From NCBI GenBank assembly GCA_015179125.1, contig WHVA01000008.1, positions 372,001 to 436,000 of the forward strand: a stretch of 64,000 nt of DNA, given 5' to 3'. A program made the translations under genes and the position numbers. The DNA comes from Gautieria morchelliformis. Its lineage: Eukaryota > Basidiomycota > Agaricomycetes > Gomphales > Gomphaceae. Under the pieces are notes generated by a model, which saw only the letters and a list, made by a program, of their open reading frames with translations, ran no database searches and was not told the DNA's origin. Shown piece by piece: positions 29,972 to 39,069 of the stretch; the first letter of the stretch is position 1; each line of letters begins with the position of its first letter.

Positions 29972-30469
29972 TGTTGGGTGCATTTATGCTCCTGCACCAA
30001 AATCAAGCATAATATATTCAATTTGTTGTATGGTTTTTCAATCTCTTCTCACATTGTTCTTGTACCATGCATCCATTTCTTTGATTATTTTCGAAGTTTT
30101 CCAGTCACTCCCTACCTCTCCATTTCATTTTGTTATTTCTACTTTCACAAGCGGCTGCACCCAGCGGAGTCTGAAATGACTTCGACGTGCAAGCTCTTGG
30201 GCGCTAAAGGGCCGGGTAGTAGTACATGCACAGTGAGACAGATTTCCCCCTCTCTCAGTGACCACTAAATTCACTGAGAGAGGCAAGTAAATTAGTCTAG
30301 TGTTCTTTCGATTTATTGACCTAGAAATCCTCTGTAGTGAATTAATTTCTAGGTAGTGTATAATATATTTATAGTGACAACTAAATTCACTGAGAGAGTG
30401 AATTAATTTCTAGTCTATTCTTTTGAGCAACAAGTCCATACCTACTGCCTATAATTCTTGTCTACTACA
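29972..30469 (+). repeat. Copia-B 5' LTR
   Basis: It runs TGTTGGGTGCATTTATG to CTTGTCTACTACA. Two strong hairpins are formed by CTCTCTCAGTGA with TCACTGAGAGAG (30250-30283) and by related text near 30375-30402. Its last 96 bp match the 3' end at 32451-32546 with one difference. Confidence 0.93.
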
Positions 30470-30485
30470 GGGTTATGGGCCCCAG
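30470..30485 (+). promoter_or_regulatory. Copia-B primer binding site (half initiator tRNA)
   Basis: GGGTTATGGGCCCCAG follows the LTR. GGGTTATGGGCCC is the complement of the anticodon loop and stem of initiator tRNA-Met as known in many eukaryotes, the site used by Drosophila copia and yeast Ty5 for half-tRNA priming. The ATG within it opens the gag frame. Confidence 0.85.
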
Positions 30486-31428
30486 AGACACTTCTGAGAA
30501 GCTATTGTGTGTTGAGAAGCTTGCTACTGATGGAAGTAATTGGCCATTGTGGCGAGCCACTCTCATCAGCTATTTCGAGTCCAAAAATCTACTCAAGCAT
30601 GTAGAAGGGAGAGTCACTCGACCTCCTGATCCTCCAGTTATGCCCCCAGGCCATATTCTTACAGAAGCTGAGGAAACTCAGATGGATAAGGCTGAGGAGA
30701 AGCTGGAGAGATATCTTGCTAGAGAAGGACAAGCCAAGACCCAAATTATCGTCTCAGTGTCAGAGTCACTAGCTCTGATGCTACAGAAGCAAAAGACAGC
30801 AAAAGAGACTTGGGATGCATTGGTCAATGAAATGACCAAAAAGCCCAAGATGGTCCTCACCAGCCTGCAGAGACAACTCCGCAGTATGAGATGTCCTGAG
30901 GATGGAGACTTGAGAGATCATTTGGACAAGGCCCAAGACCTATATGCTCGTCTTAATGAGATGGGAGCCAGAGTTTCTGAAGAAGAATTCATGGACATTA
31001 TCCTTGCGTCACTTCCACCATCCTATGAGGCAGTCATGAACGCCCTTACCACTTCACTTGAAGAATGTGGGATGCCATTAGTCCCTGATAATATTATTAG
31101 GGTACTAAAGGCTCAGTATGACAGGAAGAAAGCACTCCCACAAGAAGAGCAGGTGTTTATTGGTTCATCTACTAAGAAGGACCAGAAGGCGCAGAAGGCG
31201 CATATATGCACCAACTGCAAAAAGCCTGGACATTCCATCGAAAATTGCTGGGCTAAAGGAGGTGGTAAAAAAGGACAAGGACCACGTCAGAAGAAAAAAG
31301 CCAAAGGCAAGAAGAAGAAGAAGGGTAAAGCAAAAGCGAATGTTGCCGAAGAAGAGTCCTGTGAGGTATATAGTTGTCCTGTGTCAAGAGTGGGGTCCCA
31401 TTCTTCTCTACCTACCCGACATCTCTAG
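30475..31428 (+). CDS. gag: Copia-B Gag
   Basis: The frame opens at the ATG inside the primer site (MGPRDTSEKL) and is uninterrupted for 317 codons. It contains the Copia Gag landmarks LATDGSNWPLWRATL near the start, TWDALVNEM, LRSMRCPEDGDLRDH and LASLPPSYEAVMNAL, then one CCHC knuckle (CTNCKKPGHSIENC) near residue 245 and a strongly Lys-rich tail. The last residues (31380-31428) probably lie past the point where the pol frame (+1) takes over. It is the only apparently intact Copia gag in the window. Confidence 0.9.
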   Translation: MGPRDTSEKLLCVEKLATDGSNWPLWRATLISYFESKNLLKHVEGRVTRPPDPPVMPPGHILTEAEETQMDKAEEKLERYLAREGQAKTQIIVSVSESLALMLQKQKTAKETWDALVNEMTKKPKMVLTSLQRQLRSMRCPEDGDLRDHLDKAQDLYARLNEMGARVSEEEFMDIILASLPPSYEAVMNALTTSLEECGMPLVPDNIIRVLKAQYDRKKALPQEEQVFIGSSTKKDQKAQKAHICTNCKKPGHSIENCWAKGGGKKGQGPRQKKKAKGKKKKKGKAKANVAEEESCEVYSCPVSRVGSHSSLPTRHL

Positions 31429-31539
31429 CTACTTATATAGTGTAACTAGAACAATGACGAGAGAACAATGGCAGAAGAACAATAACGTTCGCACTTGTGG
31501 GTGCTTGTGTGCGCGTCCAATCTCTCCTTATCTGCAACT

Positions 31540-32450
31540 AGACAGCGTAGCTGTCTTACAGTCCTCTTCTGAGGAAAGTGATGATGGGCATCTTGCCTTC
31601 ACCAATTTCGATGAGTGCTCGGATTTCAATCTGAGCACATCCTCAGGAGTTATAGTCATACTCGACACCGGAACGACATCGCATATGACTCCTCATAAAA
31701 ATTTATTGAGGAACTACTGTCAATTCTCACAGCCGAGGACTATCCAAGCAGCCAACAAAGGCACCTTTGATGCCTTTGGTTCAGGACTGCTCGTATTATC
31801 CAATAAGGTTGGAGATAAAACAGTAGAAGTCATGTTGCAAGACACGTACTATGCACCAAAAATTGCTGCTACCCTTGTCTCGATCGGTCGGTGCGATGAT
31901 GCTGGCTACGAGATTCGACTCGGTGGCCAGAAATGCACAATATCTAATGCTGCTGGAAAGGTATTGATGCAAGCACCGAAGGTCAATGGCTTATATTGAC
32001 TAGACCTCCAGTCACCAAGTGCTCAAGCCCATATGTGTTTGTCTGCCATGGAAATTCATCAAAAAATGGGGCACATCTCACAGAAGTCCCTACAACATCT
32101 ATTAAATCGTGGCATGATATTGGGTATTGAACTGAGCTCCACAGGCGATAGAATTGTCTGTGATGCGTGTATTCAAGCCAAGATTGCACGCAAACCTCTT
32201 CCTCGAGAACCCAGAGACCAAACATCAAAATTCGGTGACAGAATTTATTCTGATGTCTGGGGACCTGCAAGACACCTCACGATCGATAAAAAGTCATATT
32301 ATGTCTCCTTTATCGATGACTACTCAAGAGAATCGGTGATCTATCTCATGGCGAACAAATCAGAAGCATTCTCAAAGTACAAGCTCTATGAGGCTTTAAT
32401 GCTTCGACAGAGAAATGTGCACATCAAGGCACTTGTTTCTGATCGAGGGG
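31540..32450 (+). pseudogene. Copia-B protease and integrase start
   Basis: In the +1 frame to gag: an aspartic protease with ILDTGTTSHMT (DTG) and the GAG-pre-integrase region ending APKVNGLY, where a TGA (31997-31999) interrupts. The same frame continues with HQKMGHISQ and CDACIQAK (HHCC finger) and the integrase entry YSDVWGPAR, ending at the second catalytic Asp in SDRGG where the deletion begins. RT and RNase H are gone, so the copy cannot move by itself. Confidence 0.88.
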
Positions 32451-32590
32451 GTGACAACTAAATTCACTGAGAGAGTGAATTAATTTCTAGTCTATTCTTT
32501 TGAGCAACAAGTCCATACCTACTGCCTATAATTCCTGTCTACTACAGAGGTTACCGCAATCCTCAGATCGTGTGGTTCCGAGGTTGCTAC

Positions 32591-33820
32591 CTATTTTTTC
32601 ACCTCCGTAATGGAGGCCAAAGTCCCCTCATTTGGGGTCTTCGCTGCCCGACCTTTAGAACCGCTACTGTTGGTAGACTTGCTCTTCGGGCGGTCATTGA
32701 TGACGTGGCCTTTGGTGCCGCAAAGCAGGCAAAGGCCCTGGTCGACCCGACGTTGGCGCTCCTCGGGAAGCAGTTTACCGTCTTTCCCGAGCTTTCTCGA
32801 TATGTCGGGCTCACTTTTGTTGTTCGAAGAGTTGTTGTTGGAACCCTTGCCGTTCCTGTTGGTCTTGTTGCCGTTCTTGTTGTTATTGGAACCGCTGGCA
32901 GACTGATTGTTGTTAGTGGCATTGCTACTGGACTGATTAGCGGTGCGCGCGGCCTGGGAGCTACGACCATTGATCATAGCGTCATATTCCTTATGCTCCC
33001 AGTAATGGCTGTCGCATTCCAGCGCGAAGTTCCTAAGCTTGGCGAGGCTGCGGAATCGAGGGAAGTGAAGCAAATAATCCTTGATTCGTTTGGCCAAGCC
33101 CTTGTAGGCGAAGTGTCGGAGGGCCGCGTCATTACACTGAGTCCGACTCGAAGCTCGGGCGAAGTCGATAAAGAATCGCGCGGCTTTGTGGTGCTCTTTC
33201 ATAACGATCTTCTCGAGGTCAATCTCGGCTTGGGAAGCGTTGTCGTATGGGCCGAAGTTGAGCTCAAGCTCGGCCTTGAAGCTGTCCCAGTCCTCGAGCC
33301 AATCTGGCTCGGGTTGGACTTCGCCGAGGATCGCCGGTTCAAAGTACTGTAGAGCTGAACCAGACAGGTAAGAGATAGCATACTGTACCTTTGAGGCCCC
33401 AGTTTTGAAGGCTGAGGGGCGATCTCAGAATTTGAGTACGCATTGGAGGAAGAAGGTGCGAAGCTTGGCCTGGTCAGTACCGTCATAACTATCCGGTTCC
33501 TTGACCTTGGCTCGTGCTTCGGACTCACAAGGTTTCGCGAGCTTGATGAACACTCGACGCATCAGCTCGTTGTCCTCGAGGTCACCGAGGTCCTCAGGTG
33601 GCAGGTTGGCGAGGTCCCGATCATTGTCAGAACCTCCAGAGCCATCACCTGGATCACCTGAGGGGTCACCGGGGTTAGCCCTACCTTTGCCTTTGTTACT
33701 AGGCTCAGCGGGGTCTGTGAGGGGTATCCATGGGGATGGTGGTGAATCGTCGGGGGCTTCTGAGAAACGTCGTTGTTCTGAGATACCCCGAAGGGTGCAG
33801 GAACGAGTTATCATGGACAT
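32591..33820 (-). pseudogene. Gyp-1 gag, one stop codon
   Basis: The chain begins at MSMITRSCTLRGISEQ (ATG at 33820) and reads through a Pro/Gly/Asp-rich N-terminus, EDNELMRRVFIKLAKP, PDSYDGTDQAKLRTFF, then a single TGA at 33425-33427 where the copy at 53808 has an Arg codon. It continues in the same frame with ISYLSGSALQYFEP, WDSFKAELELNFGPYD and an Asn/Ser-rich linker to a knuckle, CLLCGTKGHVINDR, whose last Cys is replaced by Arg. It ends EVKK and TAG. Apart from the stop and knuckle change the frame is whole. Confidence 0.93.
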
Positions 33821-33850
33821 AGTAAAGAAAAGGGTTACGTAGGGTGTAAG

Positions 33851-34146
33851 CAGTCTGAAAATACTGTTACGATACAATCCTTCGTAAGGTTGACCTAGCT
33901 CGGGGGCGAAACCTGAGGTAATGTCTGAGGTTATGGGGCGAGGTTCTGATAGGGAAGTCGGAGAGGGACTAGGCTTCAGCTTATGTGCTGCGCCGACACT
34001 ACGCACGAGTCCCAACTTCAGAGGCAAATGAATAAGAGGTGATGTTTGGCTTAAGAGGCGAGGCTTAGAAACTAACTAGGGATCAAAGTATACGATAGTT
34101 GATTTTCAGACTGAGCAGTAGGAATGCATACAAGGGGGTTTATATA
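33851..34146 (-). promoter_or_regulatory. Gyp-1 TATA, predicted start and self-priming site
   Basis: In element sense TATATAA (34146-34140) is followed about 32 nt on by CAGTCTGAAAAT (34113-34102). The primer site two bases after the LTR is its exact 12-nt complement ATTTTCAGACTG (33862-33851). This is the same arrangement as in Gyp-2 and Gyp-3. The plus-strand Gyp-1 fragment has the same primer site at 53766-53777. Confidence 0.75.
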
Positions 34147-35366
34147 CGAGCGAGGGTATGAGTCAGGGGCAAGCATATTAGGGGGAGGTCAGGGGGGCAA
34201 GGTCAGGGTGAGGTAATATATGAATGATGCGTGATGGAGCGGAATCAGTAACTAAGGGGATACGGGCATGGGATCATGGTCGGATATGAGCTCCAGCTCG
34301 GGCTCGGGCGCAGGATAAGCATCATAAGTACTCGGGCACGAGTATCAATGTTAGAATAAATGGATAGCTATATCAAGCATTATTCTAAGGTCTATACAAT
34401 CGTCTAACTGAGCTAACATCTGGGAGAAATAATCCATGCACCAGTAGCAGTGCCTGCCCTGGAAAGCAGGCACCTGGGCCCTGGTCAGAAGAAATATTGC
34501 TATGGGACTAATAGACCCATACAGGGACATCGGACACGATGGAGAGTACAGTACACTGTCCTATCTATGGACTTACTGAATAGCTACCTCAGGAGAGAGG
34601 TACAGAGATGGCAAATGCCTTGCCAAGGCTGCTGTAGGCACACAGCACAGGACACACATGATTTCTTTTCTATTCTATTCCCCTGACCAGCTCCACTGAT
34701 TACGAGCTGTATTACATGTTGAAAGGGGATTTGTACATTGCTCCAAGGTCCCAGCTTAGATACTTGTCAGTAGGACAAGTATCCCCATCATTGTTCCTGC
34801 TCCACAGCTGTATGCAGCCTGTGGAGCATTTCCACATTATCCTGACCCATTCACCCACTATCTTGAACACTGGTACTCACTACTATTTTAGTATAAGTAG
34901 CTACCATAAATGTACGAACAAAACATCCAGAATATTATCCAGAATATTATCCAGAACCATCCAGAATTGCTGTTTCACCTCCTGAAGTAACTGTAGACTT
35001 GTTTGATAGCTACAGAGCTCATTTCTTGATAGTTTATTCCAATTCTTTGTTGAGAGTCTACTATCACTGTTTACTCTATACTATCTCAAAAGCGAACCCT
35101 TTTGATCTGACTGTTCTTCGGATCGACACCAATCTTCTATCGACTCGGTCACGTGACCTACATCAATCAGTGACGCACTCGCTCCACAGAGCTTAGTCAG
35201 CTCGCGCATATACCGTGCACAGGGGTGCACGAAGAGTCCCAACTCCCTGAGTCATCAAATATATCAATTCTGATATATCTAATCTATTATTCCTAAAAAT
35301 CAGAAGGCTCGGGATCGGAAGAAAGGTTATACCGGTAAGTAACCGGCCAAAGGCCAGGTTCTTACA
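33865..35366 (-). repeat. Gyp-1 5' LTR, split by LTR-D
   Basis: The LTR runs from TGTTACGATACAATCC at 33865 and, after LTR-D (34349-35298), finishes at CAGGTTCTTACA (35366). Without the insert it is about the length of the solo copy at 40158-40671. The GCTCGG run near 34298-34310 is present here too. Confidence 0.93.
34349..35298 (+). repeat. LTR-D in the Gyp-1 5' LTR
   Basis: It starts TGTTAGAATAAATGG and ends TTATTCCTAAAA. It is flanked by ATCAA (34344-34348) and ATCAG (35299-35303). It is related to 47366-48430 (for example the TTGATAGCTACAGAGCTCA stretch) but has a different 5' third. Short direct repeats CCAGAATATTAT occur near 34930-34960. A TATA-like ATTTTAGTATAAGTAG lies near 34884-34899. 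Confidence 0.8.
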
Positions 35367-35371
35367 GCCAC

Positions 35372-36063
35372 ATCCTTCGTGCCCTTCAAGTAACGGAAAA
35401 CGTGTTTGACCGCCTCCCAATGTGGCCTCCCGGGATCCTGCATGAACTGGGCTAGAAACGACACTGCGAACGCAATGTCAGGGCGCATGTCCAGCGCCGC
35501 GTACATAAGGGAGCCTATAGCTTCCCTGTATGGTACGGCGTGCATTTCTTGGCATTCGCGAGGGGTGGTGGGCGATTGGGATAATGATAGCTTGTGATGC
35601 GGGTCGAGTGGCGTGCTCAGGGCATTCGCATCCTGTAGGCTAAATCTCTCGAGAATTCTCTCAATGTAAGCGCATTGTGCAAAGGATATTGTGCGCGTCT
35701 TGCGCACCCGTTTCACCTCTATACCCAATAACCAGTGTAGGTCACCCAAGTCCTTGATTTTGAGAAAGGTACGCAGCTCGTTCTTGAACTCAAGGATTGC
35801 GTTCTTCGAGCTTCCGGCCATAGTGAGATCATTGACGTCGACCGCGACAATAAGTGCGTCCCGTCCGGCGTATCTGTGAAAGACTGCGTGTTCCATCTCG
35901 CAGCGCGTAAAACCGAACTGGTTCATGAATCCACGTAGTGTGTCGTACCATTCTCTGCCAGATTGCTTCAACCCGTATATCGCACGGTTGAGCTGGAAGA
36001 CCTTATGCTCCTTTCCAGGGGCTTCATATCCCCTCGCCTGTCACATGTATATAGTCTCCGTGA
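35372..36063 (-). pseudogene. Copia-A reverse transcriptase, C-terminal half
   Basis: The minus frame reads APGKEHKVFQLNRAIYGLKQSG, then a changed catalytic box in IVAVDVNDLTMAG (expected VDD, here DVND), LKIKDLGDLHWLLGIEV, and ends GSLMYAALDMRPDIAF and FRYLKGTKDVA at the Gyp-1 junction. The N-terminal RT half is missing next to the hAT remnant at 36066. The chain continues in RNase H at 16276. Confidence 0.9.
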
Positions 36064-36065
36064 TT

Positions 36066-36118
36066 CAGGGCTGTCCACGAGTCAACCTGCAGGTTACCTG
36101 GACTTGGACTCGCAGGTT
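36066..36118. mobile_element. hAT-type MITE remnant
   Basis: CAGGGCTGTCCACGAGTC followed by AACCTGCAGGTTACCTGG repeats the terminal sequence of the 775-bp MITE (it equals the reverse complement of its right end). Only about 53 bp remain, and Copia-A integrase-side sequence follows, so most of the insert and some RT was deleted. Confidence 0.8.
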
Positions 36119-36164
36119 TCCCCCTCAGCTCTGGCAGCGTCTCCTCTGTCCCCTGTCAGCGCAA

Positions 36165-37388
36165 CTAGGGCTGAGTCAATGGTGGGCATCGGCAGACCTC
36201 GGGGGTATGCAGGCACGTGTGGGTGGCCTGTGCTGCTGCCCACGCCATCTGCGATCCCCCGCACATATGTGGACGGCTTCCACGTGCGATGGCCCCTTCC
36301 TTGGGGCGGGTCTGTCGGAGATCTCCGGCCTCGAATCCCTCAAGGGGGTCGATCTGCCCGGTGTCTGCAGGGTCTGCTACCGGGTCCGGGGGTTGTAGTG
36401 GTGGGTGTCCGTGGAGGGTGTGAGAAGCAGGAGCACCGCCGACGGTGTTCTGACTGCCTAGGGTGGATGACTCCCCCTCAGTCAGATTGTCGTTGGGGGT
36501 CACAAGTACAAGGGCGTCAAACATGATGTTCCTTTCGACTGTGACGCGGCGTTTCCTGGGCCAGTAAACCCTGTGCCCTTTGCTCTCATCGCTGTACCAT
36601 ACCCACTTTCCTTCATCTGCCTTCGAGTCTAGCTTGCCATTGTTTTCTTTCAGGACAAATATCCTAGTACCCCACTCTGGTAAGTCACTGAGGTCTGGCT
36701 TCACACCGTGCACAACCTCAAATGGTGTCCTGCCGTTGAGTGCACATGCTGAAGTCTGGTTTTTCAGCCAGACCGCATGCTGTACCAATTCCATCCAGAG
36801 GAATTCCGGTAATCCAGCCGCTAGAAGCATCGCACATGCGTGTTCTAGCAACGTGCGGTTTAATCGTTCTGATACACCATTTTCTTCAGGAGTATCATGT
36901 ACTGCGAGGCTCTGGATCGTCCCTTTGGACTTCAGGTGAGCCGTGAATGCATCAGAGAGGTATTCTCCCCCGCGATCAGTCTGTAAGCGCTTTATCTTCG
37001 CATTATATTGTGTCTCGACCCAAGCCTCATACTGCTTATAGCAGTTGAACGCGTTGCTCTTCCTAGCCATCAGTACTAGGTAGGTCCACCGGTTATAGTT
37101 GTCAGTGAAACTGATGAAATTGTCTTTTCTGTCGTAGCTCTGGGGGTTTGCGGGCCCCCAGACGTCCGAGTGCACCTTTTCGCCGAACTTGGTGGCTTGC
37201 AGCCCTTCCCGCTTCTGTGGAACAGGTTTTTGGGTTTGGCTTGTGCACACTCCGTGAAAAAACCTGGCTGACTCATCATGTTGAGTTCCAGTCCGGTGAC
37301 GACTCAGTCTTGGATGAGCTTGCGAGCGGCCTGGGGTGATATGTGCCCCATCCAGCGGTGTAACTCGTCCAATGTGAGTACTTTCCAT
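36165..37388 (-). pseudogene. Copia-A integrase
   Basis: The minus ORF covers the integrase core with VHSDVWGPANPQSYD (first Asp), LQTDRGGEYLS (second Asp) and PEENGVSERLNRTLLEHA (Glu), then the conserved tail TRIFVLKENNGKL and WYSDESKGHRVYW. All three catalytic acids are present. The first 50 or so residues are out of frame with the real chain, which in another frame shows the zinc-finger part LDELHRWMGHITP near 37330, so a frameshift near 37240 is needed. The C-terminal Pro-rich linker runs to 36165. Confidence 0.9.
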
Positions 37389-37471
37389 GTAATACTTGCT
37401 GCCGCTGCAGTAGACTGATGTTCTACCTTATACAGACCATTCGAGAGTTGGATCTGTCCCAGTAACGTCCC

Positions 37472-38731
37472 TCACTTGTCTCGAATCAGGCACTTCTGAT
37501 CTTTGAGTAGGACCGAGTAGCCAGCTGCATCACATCGGGTTAGGGAGACAAGCGTAAATGCGAGGTCAGGGCAGTATAGCACGTCCTTCAAGGTAATGTG
37601 TGTTGTTGTTCTACTGTTAAGTATTCCGACATTCATGCTACATATCCCAGTAGCCTTGAAGACCATCTTGTCCATGGTGGTGACCGTCCGTGGCATGATC
37701 TGGTTGAAGGTGATGAAGTGATGCCTACTCGGCGACATATGACCTGACGTGCCCAAGTCGTAAACATTGACTTCTCGTCCCGTTGACCAACTCATTCCCA
37801 GCGCAAGCGCGGTCCCAGCGAGCGTCGTGGTAAACGCGAAATCCTCCCCCTCTACTGCTGCATTGGCCGAGTCGCCTCCTTTCTTATATTCATCCTTCTT
37901 CTCCTTTTTCTTGCCTTTAGAACGACCATCCGCTTTGATATGGCCCTTTTTGCCACACTTCCAACACTCCACATCTGTCCGCGTGGTGTTGGAACTGCTG
38001 CTGCGTGGCTGGTGCTTCCCGCGGTTTTTGGCTACTGCGAGTGCGTTCTCACTCGCCTTCAACTGTCATTCCTCAATCGCTAATCGCTCAAACCCGTCGA
38101 TTAGGGTGTTGACCACCTGGTCCGGCTCAAGTTTTGCTTTCGTGTGTGTCGCCGACATCGTTATTGCATTGATGAGTGGGCGGTACATCTTTGGGAGTGA
38201 CCCGAGTATGATCGTGACTAGATCCTTGTCGGTGAGTGCAGCATTCATCCCTGCTAGTTGCTCGTGCATTCTCATGAGCATTTCTAGGTGCTTGCGGACA
38301 TTCACGTCGTCCTCACACTTCAACTCATACATGCAGCGGCACATGTCAACCTTGATGGTGAGCGCCTTCGCCTCATGTTTTGCACACACGGCTTCCCATA
38401 CGGCCTTTTCAGTGTCCAGGTTCCTGATTTCAATGAGCATGCTGTCCGGCATGGTAGTGAAGATCTGAGCTTTGATCATCGCCTCGCACTGGTTGTAGTC
38501 ATCCCAACGCTTCTCTAATTCCTCCAGATCCTCCTCCTCTTTGTCCATGAGCACATGACCATCAGGGTATGTAGGGATCGAGGGGGGGATTCAGACTGTC
38601 CCATCCAGGTGTCATTTGGCACCATGGGTTGAGGCCAGTGTGGCCATCGTCTGACTCTTCCAGGTAACCCAGTTAGTACCATCTCGTGCTAGCTTAGGTA
38701 CCACAAAATCTTTGGTGTTAGCAGGGGACAT
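37472..38731 (-). pseudogene. Copia-A gag and protease
   Basis: Translation from the ATG at 38731 gives MSPANTKDFVVPKLARDGT, then TGA stops near 38617 and 38589, and the frame 38066-38554 (KRWDDYNQCEAMIKAQIF, LGSLPKMYRPLINAI). A further TGA (38066-38068) precedes the same-frame ORF with the knuckle CWKCGKKGHIKADG, in which the last Cys is Gly, and the protease region VYDLGTSGHMS, where the usual DSG or DTG is DLG. In the two N-terminal stops and the third, an Arg codon CGA would be one transition away. The frame could also begin 7 codons earlier at the ATG in the primer site. Confidence 0.88.
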
Positions 38732-38743
38732 GGTGGGCTCTGC

Positions 38744-38756
38744 GGGGCCCATAACC
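38744..38756 (-). promoter_or_regulatory. Copia-A primer binding site (half initiator tRNA)
   Basis: Element-sense GGTTATGGGCCCC directly follows the 5' LTR, the same initiator-tRNA anticodon-loop complement as in Copia-B. The ATG inside (38752-38750) is in frame with the gag ATG at 38731. Confidence 0.83.
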
Positions 38757-39069
38757 TGTAGCGGTTATGCGCAGTACTAGTGTGAACAGAGTCTCAGTGA
38801 ACGGTCAGTTCACTGAGTGTGTATGAATACTCTACCTAGTGTGAACAGAGTCTACAGTATAGTAAGTGTCTGTTCATATGGCATAATGGGACGGGGACAC
38901 GTACCTCAGTGAACGGTCAGTTCACTGAGGGGTTTGTAACTGTGGAGCGAGTAGATATAGGGGGTCAAGCTTGACCGAGGCCAGTAATACTATATTACTA
39001 GATGTCCGATAAACCTTTCCAAATCCTACTTGACCCTGCATTCAACACTTACCGACCCTGACTCCAACA
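38757..39069 (-). repeat. Copia-A 5' LTR
   Basis: Plus-strand TGTAGCGGTTATGCG to CTGACTCCAACA, 313 bp. It contains the palindrome CAGTGAACGGTCAGTTCACTG twice (near 38792 and 38903), where the 3' LTR has one full copy. The right flank TAAAC completes the element's duplication. Confidence 0.93.

Larger units (their letters stand above)
29972..32546 (+). mobile_element. Copia-B, internally deleted
   Basis: It has a full 5' LTR (29972-30469), gag, protease and integrase up to SDRGG, then jumps straight to the last 96 bp of the 3' LTR (32451-32546). A perfect 5-bp duplication GAGGT flanks it (29967-29971 and 32547-32551), so the outer ends are true. The RT and RNase H are deleted. The insertion lies between gag and protease of Gyp-1. 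Confidence 0.95.
16277..35366 (-). mobile_element. Gyp-1, Ty3/Gypsy chromovirus with an antisense extra gene
   Basis: Minus-strand order: 5' LTR (33865-35366, interrupted), self-priming site, gag, protease, RT, RNase H, integrase, chromodomain, then an opposite-strand gene, polypurine tract and 3' LTR (16277-16838). A perfect 5-bp duplication GCCAC flanks it (16272-16276 and 35367-35371) inside the Copia-A RT/RNase H frame. Five later insertions lie within: Gyp-2, a Copia-B LTR, an LTR-E, a Copia-B and an LTR-D. Without them the element would be about 8.5 kb by subtraction. All six in-frame stops I located in gag-pol are TGA, most where related copies have Arg. Confidence 0.95.
15482..39069 (-). 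mobile_element. Copia-A, full-span Ty1/Copia element split by Gyp-1
   Basis: Minus-strand order: 5' LTR (38757-39069), primer site, gag, protease, integrase, RT, [Gyp-1], RNase H, 3' LTR (15482-15772). The 5-bp duplication TAAAC flanks it exactly (15477-15481 and 39070-39074). Removing Gyp-1 with one copy of its duplication GCCAC joins the RT frame (FRYLKGTKDVA) to the RNase H frame (TIGGSRKGLEAFSDADW) without a gap. The element is dead: gag carries several TGA stops, integrase is frame-shifted near 37240, and part of the RT is lost around a hAT remnant at 36066. Confidence 0.93.

Noticed and set aside
31360..31560. Spliced intron joining Copia-B gag and pol
   Set aside because: A GTATAT-like donor exists near 31366, but no convincing acceptor gives a sensible joint; frameshift or decay is equally likely, so no intron is annotated.
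32570..33352. Plus-strand 260-codon ORF antisense to Gyp-1 gag
   Set aside because: It is a shadow: Val/Leu-rich text arises from the Asn/Ser-rich gag linker read in reverse. The gag frame is supported by a second copy at 53808.
36066..36118. Complete hAT-type MITE in Copia-A
   Set aside because: Only one end is present; no second CAGGG terminus or 8-bp duplication is found, so it is a remnant.
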